Assembly (NCBI GenBank): GCA_023428245.1
Contig: JAEYYX010000022.1
Location: 1 to 22,075, forward strand
Direction of reading: 5' to 3'
DNA: 22,075 nucleotides
Source: Pseudomonadota bacterium
GTDB lineage: Bacteria; Myxococcota_A; Polyangia; Polyangiales; Polyangiaceae
A model generated the notes under the pieces. The model was not told the DNA's origin and did not search any database. It saw only the letters and a program-made list of their open reading frames with translations. Position 1 is the first letter of the stretch; each line of letters opens with the position of its first letter. A program made the position numbers and the translations under genes. This document shows positions 8,989 to 15,490 of this stretch, one piece after another.

Positions 8989-9041
8989 AGAGCAGGGTCA
9001 AAGAAGGGCTGCCGCGAGTCGGAAAGGGGAGCGGCGAGCGC

Positions 9042-9452
9042 TCAAGACTCAGACGCGGGCTCAAACTCGAGAGCGACCGAGTTGATGCAATAGCGAAGAC
9101 CGGTCGGCTCAGGTCCGTCTTCGAAGACGTGCCCGAGGTGCGCGTCACATTTCTGGCAGCGCACCTCCGTCCGTCGCATGCCGAAGCTCGTGTCGACGAG
9201 CTCCTTGATCACGCCGGGGACGGCCATGTTCCAGAAGCTCGGCCAGCCGCTCCCCGACTCGTACTTCTCTCCCGATCGAAACAGGGTCGTCTTGCAGCAA
9301 ACGCAGCGATAGACGCCTTCTCGCTTCTCCCGGTACAGAGCGCCGGAGAAGGGCGGCTCCGTTCCGCAGAGCCGGGTGACGCGGTACGCCTCTTCGGAGA
9401 GCTCCGCGCGCCATTGTTCGTCCGCCGCAGGATCCGGAAGTTTTTCGGCCAT
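9042..9452 (-). CDS. msrB: peptide-methionine (R)-S-oxide reductase MsrB
   Basis: The 136-residue enzyme repairs methionine-R-sulfoxide in proteins. Diagnostic features are CGTEPPFSGALY near residue 29, SGSGWPSF near 67, two zinc CxxC pairs (Cys50/Cys53 and Cys99/Cys102) and the catalytic cysteine in RYCINS (Cys122). Cys29 may be the resolving cysteine. There is no signal peptide, so it is cytoplasmic. It is probably the first gene of a two-gene unit with the ArsC/Spx-like gene. AGGGG lies very close to the ATG and GAGAAG further upstream; either could be the ribosome site. Confidence 0.95.
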   Translation of the reverse strand: MAEKLPDPAADEQWRAELSEEAYRVTRLCGTEPPFSGALYREKREGVYRCVCCKTTLFRSGEKYESGSGWPSFWNMAVPGVIKELVDTSFGMRRTEVRCQKCDAHLGHVFEDGPEPTGLRYCINSVALEFEPASES

Positions 9453-9469
9453 GCCCCTAGCTTCTCACC

Positions 9470-9499
9470 GGGAACGAGCCGGGCAAAGCTAGCGTTCCC
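9470..9499 (-). promoter_or_regulatory. inverted repeat upstream of msrB, possible operator
   Basis: GGGAACG (9470-9476) and CGTTCCC (9493-9499) form a perfect 7-base inverted repeat with a 16-base spacer, 18-47 bases upstream of the msrB start. A redox-responsive operator or leader hairpin is possible. Repeats of this size arise by chance in a window this long, so the call is weak. Confidence 0.25.
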
Positions 9500-9512
9500 A
9501 CGACTGGGCCAC

Positions 9513-9738
9513 GGCACACTCAGCGGCGCACTTGAGCCAGGACAACACTTCGGCGCATCTCGGCACACTTCTGGCCGCTCCCTAGCCAGGCGCGTCCGGG
9601 GTGAATTCGGACGAAGATCCTCTCCTCGCGCCGAACCCCAGTCGAAGCTAAAAAGGCGGGGGCTTTCGCGCCTGACGCCAAAAGCTCTCACTTTCGCTCA
9701 CTTTTGGGTTCCCCGAGGCTCCCCCCCCTGGCACACTT
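9513..9738 (+). repeat. four GGCRCACT(T) motifs upstream of the 9751 gene
   Basis: GGCACACT at 9513-9520, GGCGCACTT at 9525-9533, GGCACACTT at 9562-9570 and GGCACACTT at 9730-9738 all lie on the plus strand within the gap ahead of the 9751 gene. They are all in the same orientation with irregular spacing. They could be binding sites for a regulator, possibly upstream activator sites. One copy is also the -24 half of a sigma-54-like element. Confidence 0.35.
9561..9575 (+). promoter_or_regulatory. sigma-54 (-24/-12) promoter candidate
   Basis: CGGCACACTTCTGGC has GG and GC separated by exactly 10 bases, as sigma-54 promoters require. It matches the TGGCAC-N5-TTGC consensus at 5 of 6 and 3 of 4 positions. 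Transcription would begin near 9587, leaving a leader of about 165 bases before the ATG at 9751. The gene two places downstream encodes a sigma-54 activator, which makes the site more credible, but loose matches are common in GC-rich DNA. Confidence 0.35.
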
Positions 9739-9750
9739 GGGCCACTTCCG

Positions 9751-10617
9751 ATGGCACGCCTTCGCTTCATTGCCCCCTTGCTTCCCGCTCTGACTCTCTC
9801 CCTCGGCCTGGTGCGCCCCGCCGTGGCGGCCGACATCGATGCGAGCGACTTGGACGACGACCAGGCAGACGAGGAGAGCGCCCCGAGCGAGGAGGCGGAG
9901 CCGTCCGACGCGAGCGCTTCTGTTTCTCCGGTCACGACTTCACCAGTCGACCAGTGGGATCCGAATGACCTTCAATTCGAGCTCGGCGTGCGCGCCCGCA
10001 TGCTCGTCGTTCCGAAGTTTCTGATCAACGCCTTCCAGGTCGAAGGCGGCCAGGACGTCGTCGTCGGGGGCATCGGCGCCGAAGGCGGCATCGCCAAGGG
10101 GAACTTCGAGGGCCTATTAGGCATCTGGTATGCCGGGTACAACGCTGGTCCGATGCCCTTCAAGGGCCCGACGGATCCACCCCAGGCTTGGGAGCTCATC
10201 AAGAGCAATCTGGGTATGCTCTATCTCACCGCAGATCTGATGCTGCGCGGGGAGATCACTCGCGGCTGGCATTGGTACTTCGGCGGCGGCGCCGGCATCG
10301 GCATCCTGACCGGAACTCTCCAGCGCAATGAAGCCCTTTGGGTGACGTCGCCGGACGGGCAGACCACGCTGGTTCCGTGCTCCGGGCCCATTCCCTTCCC
10401 GACCCAGGGTTGGGATCAGTGCCCCGACCCCATGAACGAAGATAACCGGTACGATCTGGCGTACGGCCTGAGCTCACCGTACTGGCCTGTCTACCCCTGG
10501 CTGACGATGCAGACCGGTGTCCGCTACCAGCCCACGCAGCATTTGATCACGCGCCTCGACCTCGGCATCGGCTCGAGCGGCTTCTGGTTCGGTCTCGCCG
10601 TGGACTATGGTCTGTGA
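9751..10617 (+). CDS. putative outer-membrane beta-barrel protein with acidic N-terminal linker
   Basis: I do not recognise a named family. The 288-residue protein has a clean signal peptide (RLRFIAPLLPALTLSLGLVRPAVA, cleavage near residue 27). An acidic, disordered-looking linker (about residues 28-65, rich in Asp, Glu and Ser) follows, then about 220 residues with glycine and aromatic-rich strands such as GNFEGLLGIWYAGYNAGP, GWHWYFGGGAGIGILTG and SSGFWFGLAVDYGL, consistent with a small barrel. Two cysteines (in VPCSGP and DQCPDP) lie in what would be one long loop and may pair. No clear ribosome site precedes the ATG. It ends 26 bases before the kinase/sigma-54 activator gene and is probably its operon partner. 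Confidence 0.8.
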   Translation: MARLRFIAPLLPALTLSLGLVRPAVAADIDASDLDDDQADEESAPSEEAEPSDASASVSPVTTSPVDQWDPNDLQFELGVRARMLVVPKFLINAFQVEGGQDVVVGGIGAEGGIAKGNFEGLLGIWYAGYNAGPMPFKGPTDPPQAWELIKSNLGMLYLTADLMLRGEITRGWHWYFGGGAGIGILTGTLQRNEALWVTSPDGQTTLVPCSGPIPFPTQGWDQCPDPMNEDNRYDLAYGLSSPYWPVYPWLTMQTGVRYQPTQHLITRLDLGIGSSGFWFGLAVDYGL

Positions 10618-10643
10618 GCGAGAACGGGGGGAGCGATTTCTGA

Positions 10644-13600
10644 GTGAGCGAGCGAATCGAAGAGGCTAGCGCGCGAGGTTCACCTCTCCCGGAGCGCTAC
10701 CAATTGCTCCGAGAGCTCGGAGCGGGAGGGGGCGGCCGCGTGCTCTCCGCGCTCGACCGCGGCACAGGGCGTGAAGTCGCGCTCAAGGTCCTGAAAGCGA
10801 GCGCCGGACCTGAAGAGTCGAGCGCCCTGATCCGCGAGATTTCGGCTCTTTCAGGTCTCGAAGGCCTCGGTTTTCCGCGGGTGCTCATGGTCGGGCAGAG
10901 CTCCCAAGGACAGCCTTACCTCGTCCGCGAGCTGGTCCACGGCCGCACCTTTGATGAAGTCATCGAAGAGGCCCCCGAAGAGGCTCTCGCGCTCCTCCCC
11001 GCCGTCGCTGACGCGCTCACCGTCGTCCACCGCGCGTCCCTTCTCCACGGGGACATCAAGCCAGGCAACGTCATCGCCCGCGACGATGGCGGCGTCGCGC
11101 TCCTCGACCTCGGCCTCTCCACTCAATTCAAAGATGGCGGAGCTTCCGCTCGCGGCTGGACGCCCCGCTACGCAGCCCCTGAGCTCTTCCGCGGCGCGCC
11201 GCTCACCGCCGAGGCCGAGGTCTACTCCCTCGGGGCCATGCTGCGCGAAATCCTCCAGCGCATCCCCGAGGACGCCGCGCGCGGGCTTCAACCGATCGCC
11301 GACCGCGCTCTCTCCGCGCTCCCGAGCGCCCGCTACCCTTCGGCCGACGAGTTCTCCGAAGCTCTCAAGCTGCTCCTCGCCGGACGCACCAAAGCTCAGC
11401 CGCGCGCGCTGCCCGCGCCGGTCCTCGGGCTCGACGACACCGCCTCCTCCCTCAAACAACTCATCGCTAGCGCCCACCCCGGTTCAGTCATTCGCTTGGT
11501 CGGGCCGGAGGGTTCCGGCCGCTCAACGCTGCTCCGCCGCGTCGGTTGGGAGCTCGCACTCTTCGAGCCGCGGGTTCGCTTCATCGACGCCGAACTCCTC
11601 GAGAGCGAGGCAGGACGAGCGATCGCTCTCCTGCTCCTCGCAGCCACCCGCGGCGACGGCAGCGTCGCCCTCGTCGACGGCGAGCCAGCAGAGTCCGAGG
11701 CCCTCGGGATCGCTCTCAGGGAAGCGACAGAGAGCGGCGCGCGCGTGGTCCTGGTTTCGGACGGGCAAAGCTCAGCCAAGCACACCCGCGACTTCATCGT
11801 GCCGCCCCTCGAGCCGCGCATCGTGCGCGATTTGGTGCGGATGGGACTTCCGGCACTACCCGAGGCGCTCCTGCCCGAGGTCATGGAGCTCACCGGAGCC
11901 CGGCCCCGCGCACTCCGCACTCTCTTGCAGAAGAGCCAGGGACAGGCCCTCGCCAACGTCGAGGACCTCCGCGAGCTTTGGGAAAGTGCGCCGGGCCCGG
12001 CACCGGACGTAAGAGCCGAGGATCTCCTCGAGACCATCCGAAGAGAGCTTGATCGCGGTCGTTTCGGCCGGCTCGAATCGCTGCTCGGTGCTCTCGACGA
12101 GCGCTCCCCCTCCGCTGCCTGGCTCCGCGCGCGTTATGAGGTCGCCGCGGGCTCAGCAAGCCGCGCCGTGCAACTTTGCGAACAAGGGCTCACTGCGCCA
12201 GATCTCAGCAAAGAAGAGGAAGCCCGACTTCGCGTCGCCAAAGGGCGCGCCCTCCTCGGCACGAACCGTCTGGCCGATGCGGAGAAGGAGCTCGAAGGCG
12301 CTGCCGGCTACCCCGCGGAGCTTCGCGCAGAAGCGCTCTCTTACGGCGCTCTCGCTCAGAGCCTCGCAGGGAATCACGAGCGTGCAGAAGAGCTGATGAA
12401 CCAGGCACTCGCGCTCCTCGGCGAGGTAAGCCCCAGGTGCGCCGCCATCGCTCATTCCTCCGCCGCAACCCTCGCATGGCGGCGGGGTCGACCGGATCTG
12501 GCCGCTGACGCTTACGAAAGCGCCGTCGCCTTCGCCTGCAAAGCAGGGGACGCCGGCGCGCTCGCCTCCGCTCAAGCGAATCTCGCCAGTCTCCGGAAGG
12601 AGCAGGGAGCGATTGCGCCTTCGATCGAGCTGTTCGAAGGCGCAATCGACGCCGGCCTGCGCTCGGGCCGAACCGTCTCGGTCCAACAAGCCCTTTTGAA
12701 CCTCACGAATCTCGACATTTACCTCGGGAGACTCGAGCGCGCCAAGGCGAACCTCGGGCGCCTCGGCGAACTCGGCGAGCTCACCGAGAGCCAACATGCC
12801 CAGCGCCTCGGCCTGACCGCAGACCTGTGGGCGAAGATGGACCGCTTGCCCGAAGCTCTGGCGGCCTATGAGCTCTGCGAAGAGGGGTTCCGTCATCTCG
12901 GTCGCGGCGCAGAAGCCGCCGAGTCCGCGCTCGAGTCAATTTTGCTCTGTCTCGCCCCCACGTCGGAACAAGAGCGCATCCCGCGTTTCACTCCGACAGA
13001 ACATGAGCTCGAGAAGAAACTCGAGCGCGCTCGCGCCGATCTGGGCGGCCGGGAAACTCCCTTGCTTCGGCTCGCCGAAGCGCGCGTCCTCGCTCATTCG
13101 GGCGCGGTCGAGCGCGCCGAGCGTCGAGCCGAAGAAGCCCTCGAACTCTCTCGAAGCCTTGGACAGAAGGAATGGGCCTGGCGTTCCCTCAGCCTGCTCG
13201 CTGACTTGCTCTCGGCGGCGGGACGGCACACCCGCGCGGATCGAGTCCGTGCGGAAGCGGTCGAGATCTTGGAAGAGATCGGCGCGCGTCTGCCGCCCGA
13301 TCTGCGACAGGTGTACTGGAGCGATCCCCGGCGACGCGGACTTCGTCTCGTCCCCCCACAAACGAGCGCCCCTCGTTTCGTGACCGAGAATCTCGCCGCC
13401 GCCTCCTCCATCTCAAGCCACCTAACCGGCGTCGACGCTGTTTCGCGCATGAGCCAGACCCCGCTCGAGCGCCGCCTGGCAAAGATCTTAGCCATCAACA
13501 GCGATCTCGCCGCCGAGACCCATTTCGATCTGCTCGCCACAAAGATCGTCCTCCACGCCACTGAGCTCCTCGAGGCCGAAAGTGGCTATCTCCTGCTCGG

Positions 13601-15059
13601 AACGAACGCAGAAGACCTAACCGTCGCCGCGAGCCGTGCACCCCAAGGCAAGAGCCATAAAGAGTTCTCGCGCTCCATCGCCGCCCAAGTCCTCACGCAA
13701 GGGGCGCCCTTCTTCAGCGTCGACGCGAGCGCCGACCAACGGCTCGTCAAAGTCGAATCAGTACACCGAGCGGCGCTCGCCGCGGTCGCCTGCGTTCCAA
13801 TCCTCTCCCCCAGTCGGAGCCCGCTCGGGGCCTTGTACGTGGAGTCGCGCGCGCGTGTGCAGGCGACCTTCGGTGAAGAAATTCCGACGCTTCTCGCCTT
13901 CGCCGACCAGGCCGCGATTGCTCTCGAGTCGGCGCGTTTGGTCCGAGAGCTCTCCGAGAAGAGCTCAGCCCTCGAGGAGAAAAATACCCGTCTGGTCGAG
14001 GCGCAAGCCGCGCTCAAGTCTCTGCTCGCGGAGCGCACCGAACGACTTCAGTCGGTCAGAAGTGAGCTCAAACGAACACGCGACGAGCTCAGCCGCGGAG
14101 CATCCTTCGCGGGCCTCGTCGGCGGGAGCGAGGCGATGCGACGCATCTACTCACTCATCGAGCGCGTCCAGAAGACCGACGTTCCCGTGCTCATCACAGG
14201 CGAAAGCGGGACCGGCAAAGAGGTCGTCGCTCGCGCCATCCACGAAGGTTCTCGCCGTGCGAACGCGAAAATGCTCGCCGTGAACTGCGGCGCGATCCCC
14301 GAGAGCATCCTCGAAAGCGAGCTCTTCGGGCACGTCCGCGGAGCATTCACCGGGGCCGACCGCGACCGCAAGGGCCTCTTCCAGGAGGCGCGGGGCGGTA
14401 CACTTTTCCTTGATGAGATCGGTGAAACACCGCTCAAAATGCAGACGGGGCTGCTCCGCGTGCTCCAAGAGAGCAAGGTGCGCGCGGTGGGCTCGGCGGA
14501 AGAGGTCCCGGTCGATGTTCGCGTCATCTTCGCGACGAATCGCGAGCTCGCTGACGCGGTCGCCGCCGGAAAGTTCCGAGAGGATCTCCTCTACCGGATC
14601 CAGGTCGTCGAGCTTCATCTCCCCCCGCTCCGAGAGCGCACCGAAGACATCCCGCTGCTCGTGGATCACTTCCTCGCCCGCTCCGCGGCGAAATTCGGCG
14701 GTGAGAAGAGACACCTCGCCCGCGATGCCATGGCGGCGCTCCTCGCATTCCACTGGCCAGGCAACGTTCGCCAGCTCGAAAACGTTCTGACGAACGCATG
14801 GATTTTGTCTGACGGCGCCGCTATCCACGCCGATGACCTGAACCTGCCCACAGTGCGGCGGAGCCCTGTCCGCGCTACCCGCCCTGCCCCGAAACAGCGG
14901 CCGAGTAGCGATCACTTCACAGAGCGCGACCGCGACGAGCGCGCGCGCATCCTCGAGGCCCTCGATCGCACCGGCTGGAACCGCGCCCGCGCCGCTCAGG
15001 TCCTCGGGATGCCTCGTCGGACCTTCTATCGCCGACTCCAGCACTACGGCTTGCAGTAA
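10644..15059 (+). CDS. Ser/Thr kinase-ATPase-TPR-GAF-sigma-54 activator fusion regulator
   Basis: This 1471-residue cytoplasmic protein joins six parts. Residues about 18-250 are a Hanks-type kinase: glycine loop GAGGGG, Lys48 in VALK, HGDIKPGN with Asp137 and Asn142, and DLG with Asp155. The usual HRD arginine is Gly. Residues about 270-460 are a P-loop ATPase (Walker A GPEGSGRST at 287). About 470-890 are TPR-like helical repeats. About 960-1100 is a GAF sensor, followed by a coiled coil to about 1155. About 1160-1400 is a sigma-54 AAA+ domain with GESGTGKE at 1186, an intact GAFTGA at 1233-1238 and Walker B LFLDE with Asp1257. About 1433-1471 is a Fis-type HTH. It should bind DNA and open sigma-54 promoters under control of a ligand or kinase state. 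The GTG start has a GGGGGGAG ribosome site 10 bases upstream. Kinase-ATPase-TPR-GAF order is known with histidine-kinase outputs (cyanobacterial HstK type); here the output is transcriptional. Confidence 0.95.
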   Translation: MSERIEEASARGSPLPERYQLLRELGAGGGGRVLSALDRGTGREVALKVLKASAGPEESSALIREISALSGLEGLGFPRVLMVGQSSQGQPYLVRELVHGRTFDEVIEEAPEEALALLPAVADALTVVHRASLLHGDIKPGNVIARDDGGVALLDLGLSTQFKDGGASARGWTPRYAAPELFRGAPLTAEAEVYSLGAMLREILQRIPEDAARGLQPIADRALSALPSARYPSADEFSEALKLLLAGRTKAQPRALPAPVLGLDDTASSLKQLIASAHPGSVIRLVGPEGSGRSTLLRRVGWELALFEPRVRFIDAELLESEAGRAIALLLLAATRGDGSVALVDGEPAESEALGIALREATESGARVVLVSDGQSSAKHTRDFIVPPLEPRIVRDLVRMGLPALPEALLPEVMELTGARPRALRTLLQKSQGQALANVEDLRELWESAPGPAPDVRAEDLLETIRRELDRGRFGRLESLLGALDERSPSAAWLRARYEVAAGSASRAVQLCEQGLTAPDLSKEEEARLRVAKGRALLGTNRLADAEKELEGAAGYPAELRAEALSYGALAQSLAGNHERAEELMNQALALLGEVSPRCAAIAHSSAATLAWRRGRPDLAADAYESAVAFACKAGDAGALASAQANLASLRKEQGAIAPSIELFEGAIDAGLRSGRTVSVQQALLNLTNLDIYLGRLERAKANLGRLGELGELTESQHAQRLGLTADLWAKMDRLPEALAAYELCEEGFRHLGRGAEAAESALESILLCLAPTSEQERIPRFTPTEHELEKKLERARADLGGRETPLLRLAEARVLAHSGAVERAERRAEEALELSRSLGQKEWAWRSLSLLADLLSAAGRHTRADRVRAEAVEILEEIGARLPPDLRQVYWSDPRRRGLRLVPPQTSAPRFVTENLAAASSISSHLTGVDAVSRMSQTPLERRLAKILAINSDLAAETHFDLLATKIVLHATELLEAESGYLLLGTNAEDLTVAASRAPQGKSHKEFSRSIAAQVLTQGAPFFSVDASADQRLVKVESVHRAALAAVACVPILSPSRSPLGALYVESRARVQATFGEEIPTLLAFADQAAIALESARLVRELSEKSSALEEKNTRLVEAQAALKSLLAERTERLQSVRSELKRTRDELSRGASFAGLVGGSEAMRRIYSLIERVQKTDVPVLITGESGTGKEVVARAIHEGSRRANAKMLAVNCGAIPESILESELFGHVRGAFTGADRDRKGLFQEARGGTLFLDEIGETPLKMQTGLLRVLQESKVRAVGSAEEVPVDVRVIFATNRELADAVAAGKFREDLLYRIQVVELHLPPLRERTEDIPLLVDHFLARSAAKFGGEKRHLARDAMAALLAFHWPGNVRQLENVLTNAWILSDGAAIHADDLNLPTVRRSPVRATRPAPKQRPSSDHFTERDRDERARILEALDRTGWNRARAAQVLGMPRRTFYRRLQHYGLQ

Positions 15060-15345
15060 GGCCTTCTCTCCGAAGGTGCGTGGGGGCGTGAAATGTCCCG
15101 CCCTCTCCCACTGGCAGCGCTGCCTCAGCACTCCCACCCGTCTCACGATCGCGCCTTCTGCGTGGCCCCTCAACGCCGCGCGGAATCCCAAAAAAAGCGC
15201 AGTTCGACAAAAAGCCGAGCGATTCGAGAACACGATCGCGCGCACTGAACACTCACTCTCTAGCTCGGCCCACCGCGCGCTCCTCACCCCTGCCCACAAA
15301 GTGAAGAGATCGCACCACCCGATCCAACCCGAAACGCGCCCCTTG

Positions 15346-15354
15346 TGTTATACT
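15346..15354 (+). promoter_or_regulatory. extended -10 promoter for the 15491 lipoprotein gene
   Basis: TGTTATACT is an extended -10 element (TGN followed by TATACT at 15349-15354), in a GC-rich region where such AT-rich hexamers are rare. No -35 hexamer is seen at 17 bases, which extended -10 promoters can tolerate. Transcription would start near 15361, giving a leader of about 130 bases. Confidence 0.5.
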
Positions 15355-15375
15355 CCGATGTTCAAGGGGATTTCG

Positions 15376-15403
15376 CCTTGGCACCCTTGCCTCCTGTCCA
15401 AGG
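15376..15403 (+). other. leader hairpin upstream of the 15491 gene
   Basis: CCTTGG at 15376-15381 pairs perfectly with CCAAGG at 15398-15403 around a 16-base loop, within the predicted leader. An A-run follows rather than a T-run, so it is not a terminator; it could affect leader stability. Confidence 0.3.
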
Positions 15404-15490
15404 ACAAAAAAAGCATCCACTTCCCTAAGCCGTTTTCGGCCGGACGCTTTTATGGCCCTCCTCCCTGACCGTAAGGCTCCTTCAACCACT

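Larger units (their letters stand above)
15060..15490. other. long intergenic region between regulator and 15491 lipoprotein gene
   Basis: About 430 bases with no convincing gene. It contains a short CCTTC/GAAGG hairpin right after the regulator stop (no T-run), a perfect 12-base palindrome GGCAGCGCTGCC at 15113-15124 that could be an operator for a dimeric HTH protein (a few such palindromes are expected by chance in 22 kb), and the promoter and leader hairpin listed separately. Confidence 0.5.

Noticed and set aside
9729..9743. TGGCACACTTGGGCC just before the ATG at 9751 as a sigma-54 promoter
   Set aside because: The GC pair is out of register by one base and transcription would start after the start codon.
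14151..15299. A 382-codon minus-strand open frame across the sigma-54 activator domain
   Set aside because: It is antisense to intact GAFTGA, Walker and HTH motifs, so it is a shadow frame.
15379..15390. TGGCAC followed by TTGC upstream of the lipoprotein gene, resembling a sigma-54 promoter
   Set aside because: The spacing is 2 bases instead of 5, and sigma-54 promoters need strict GG-N10-GC spacing.
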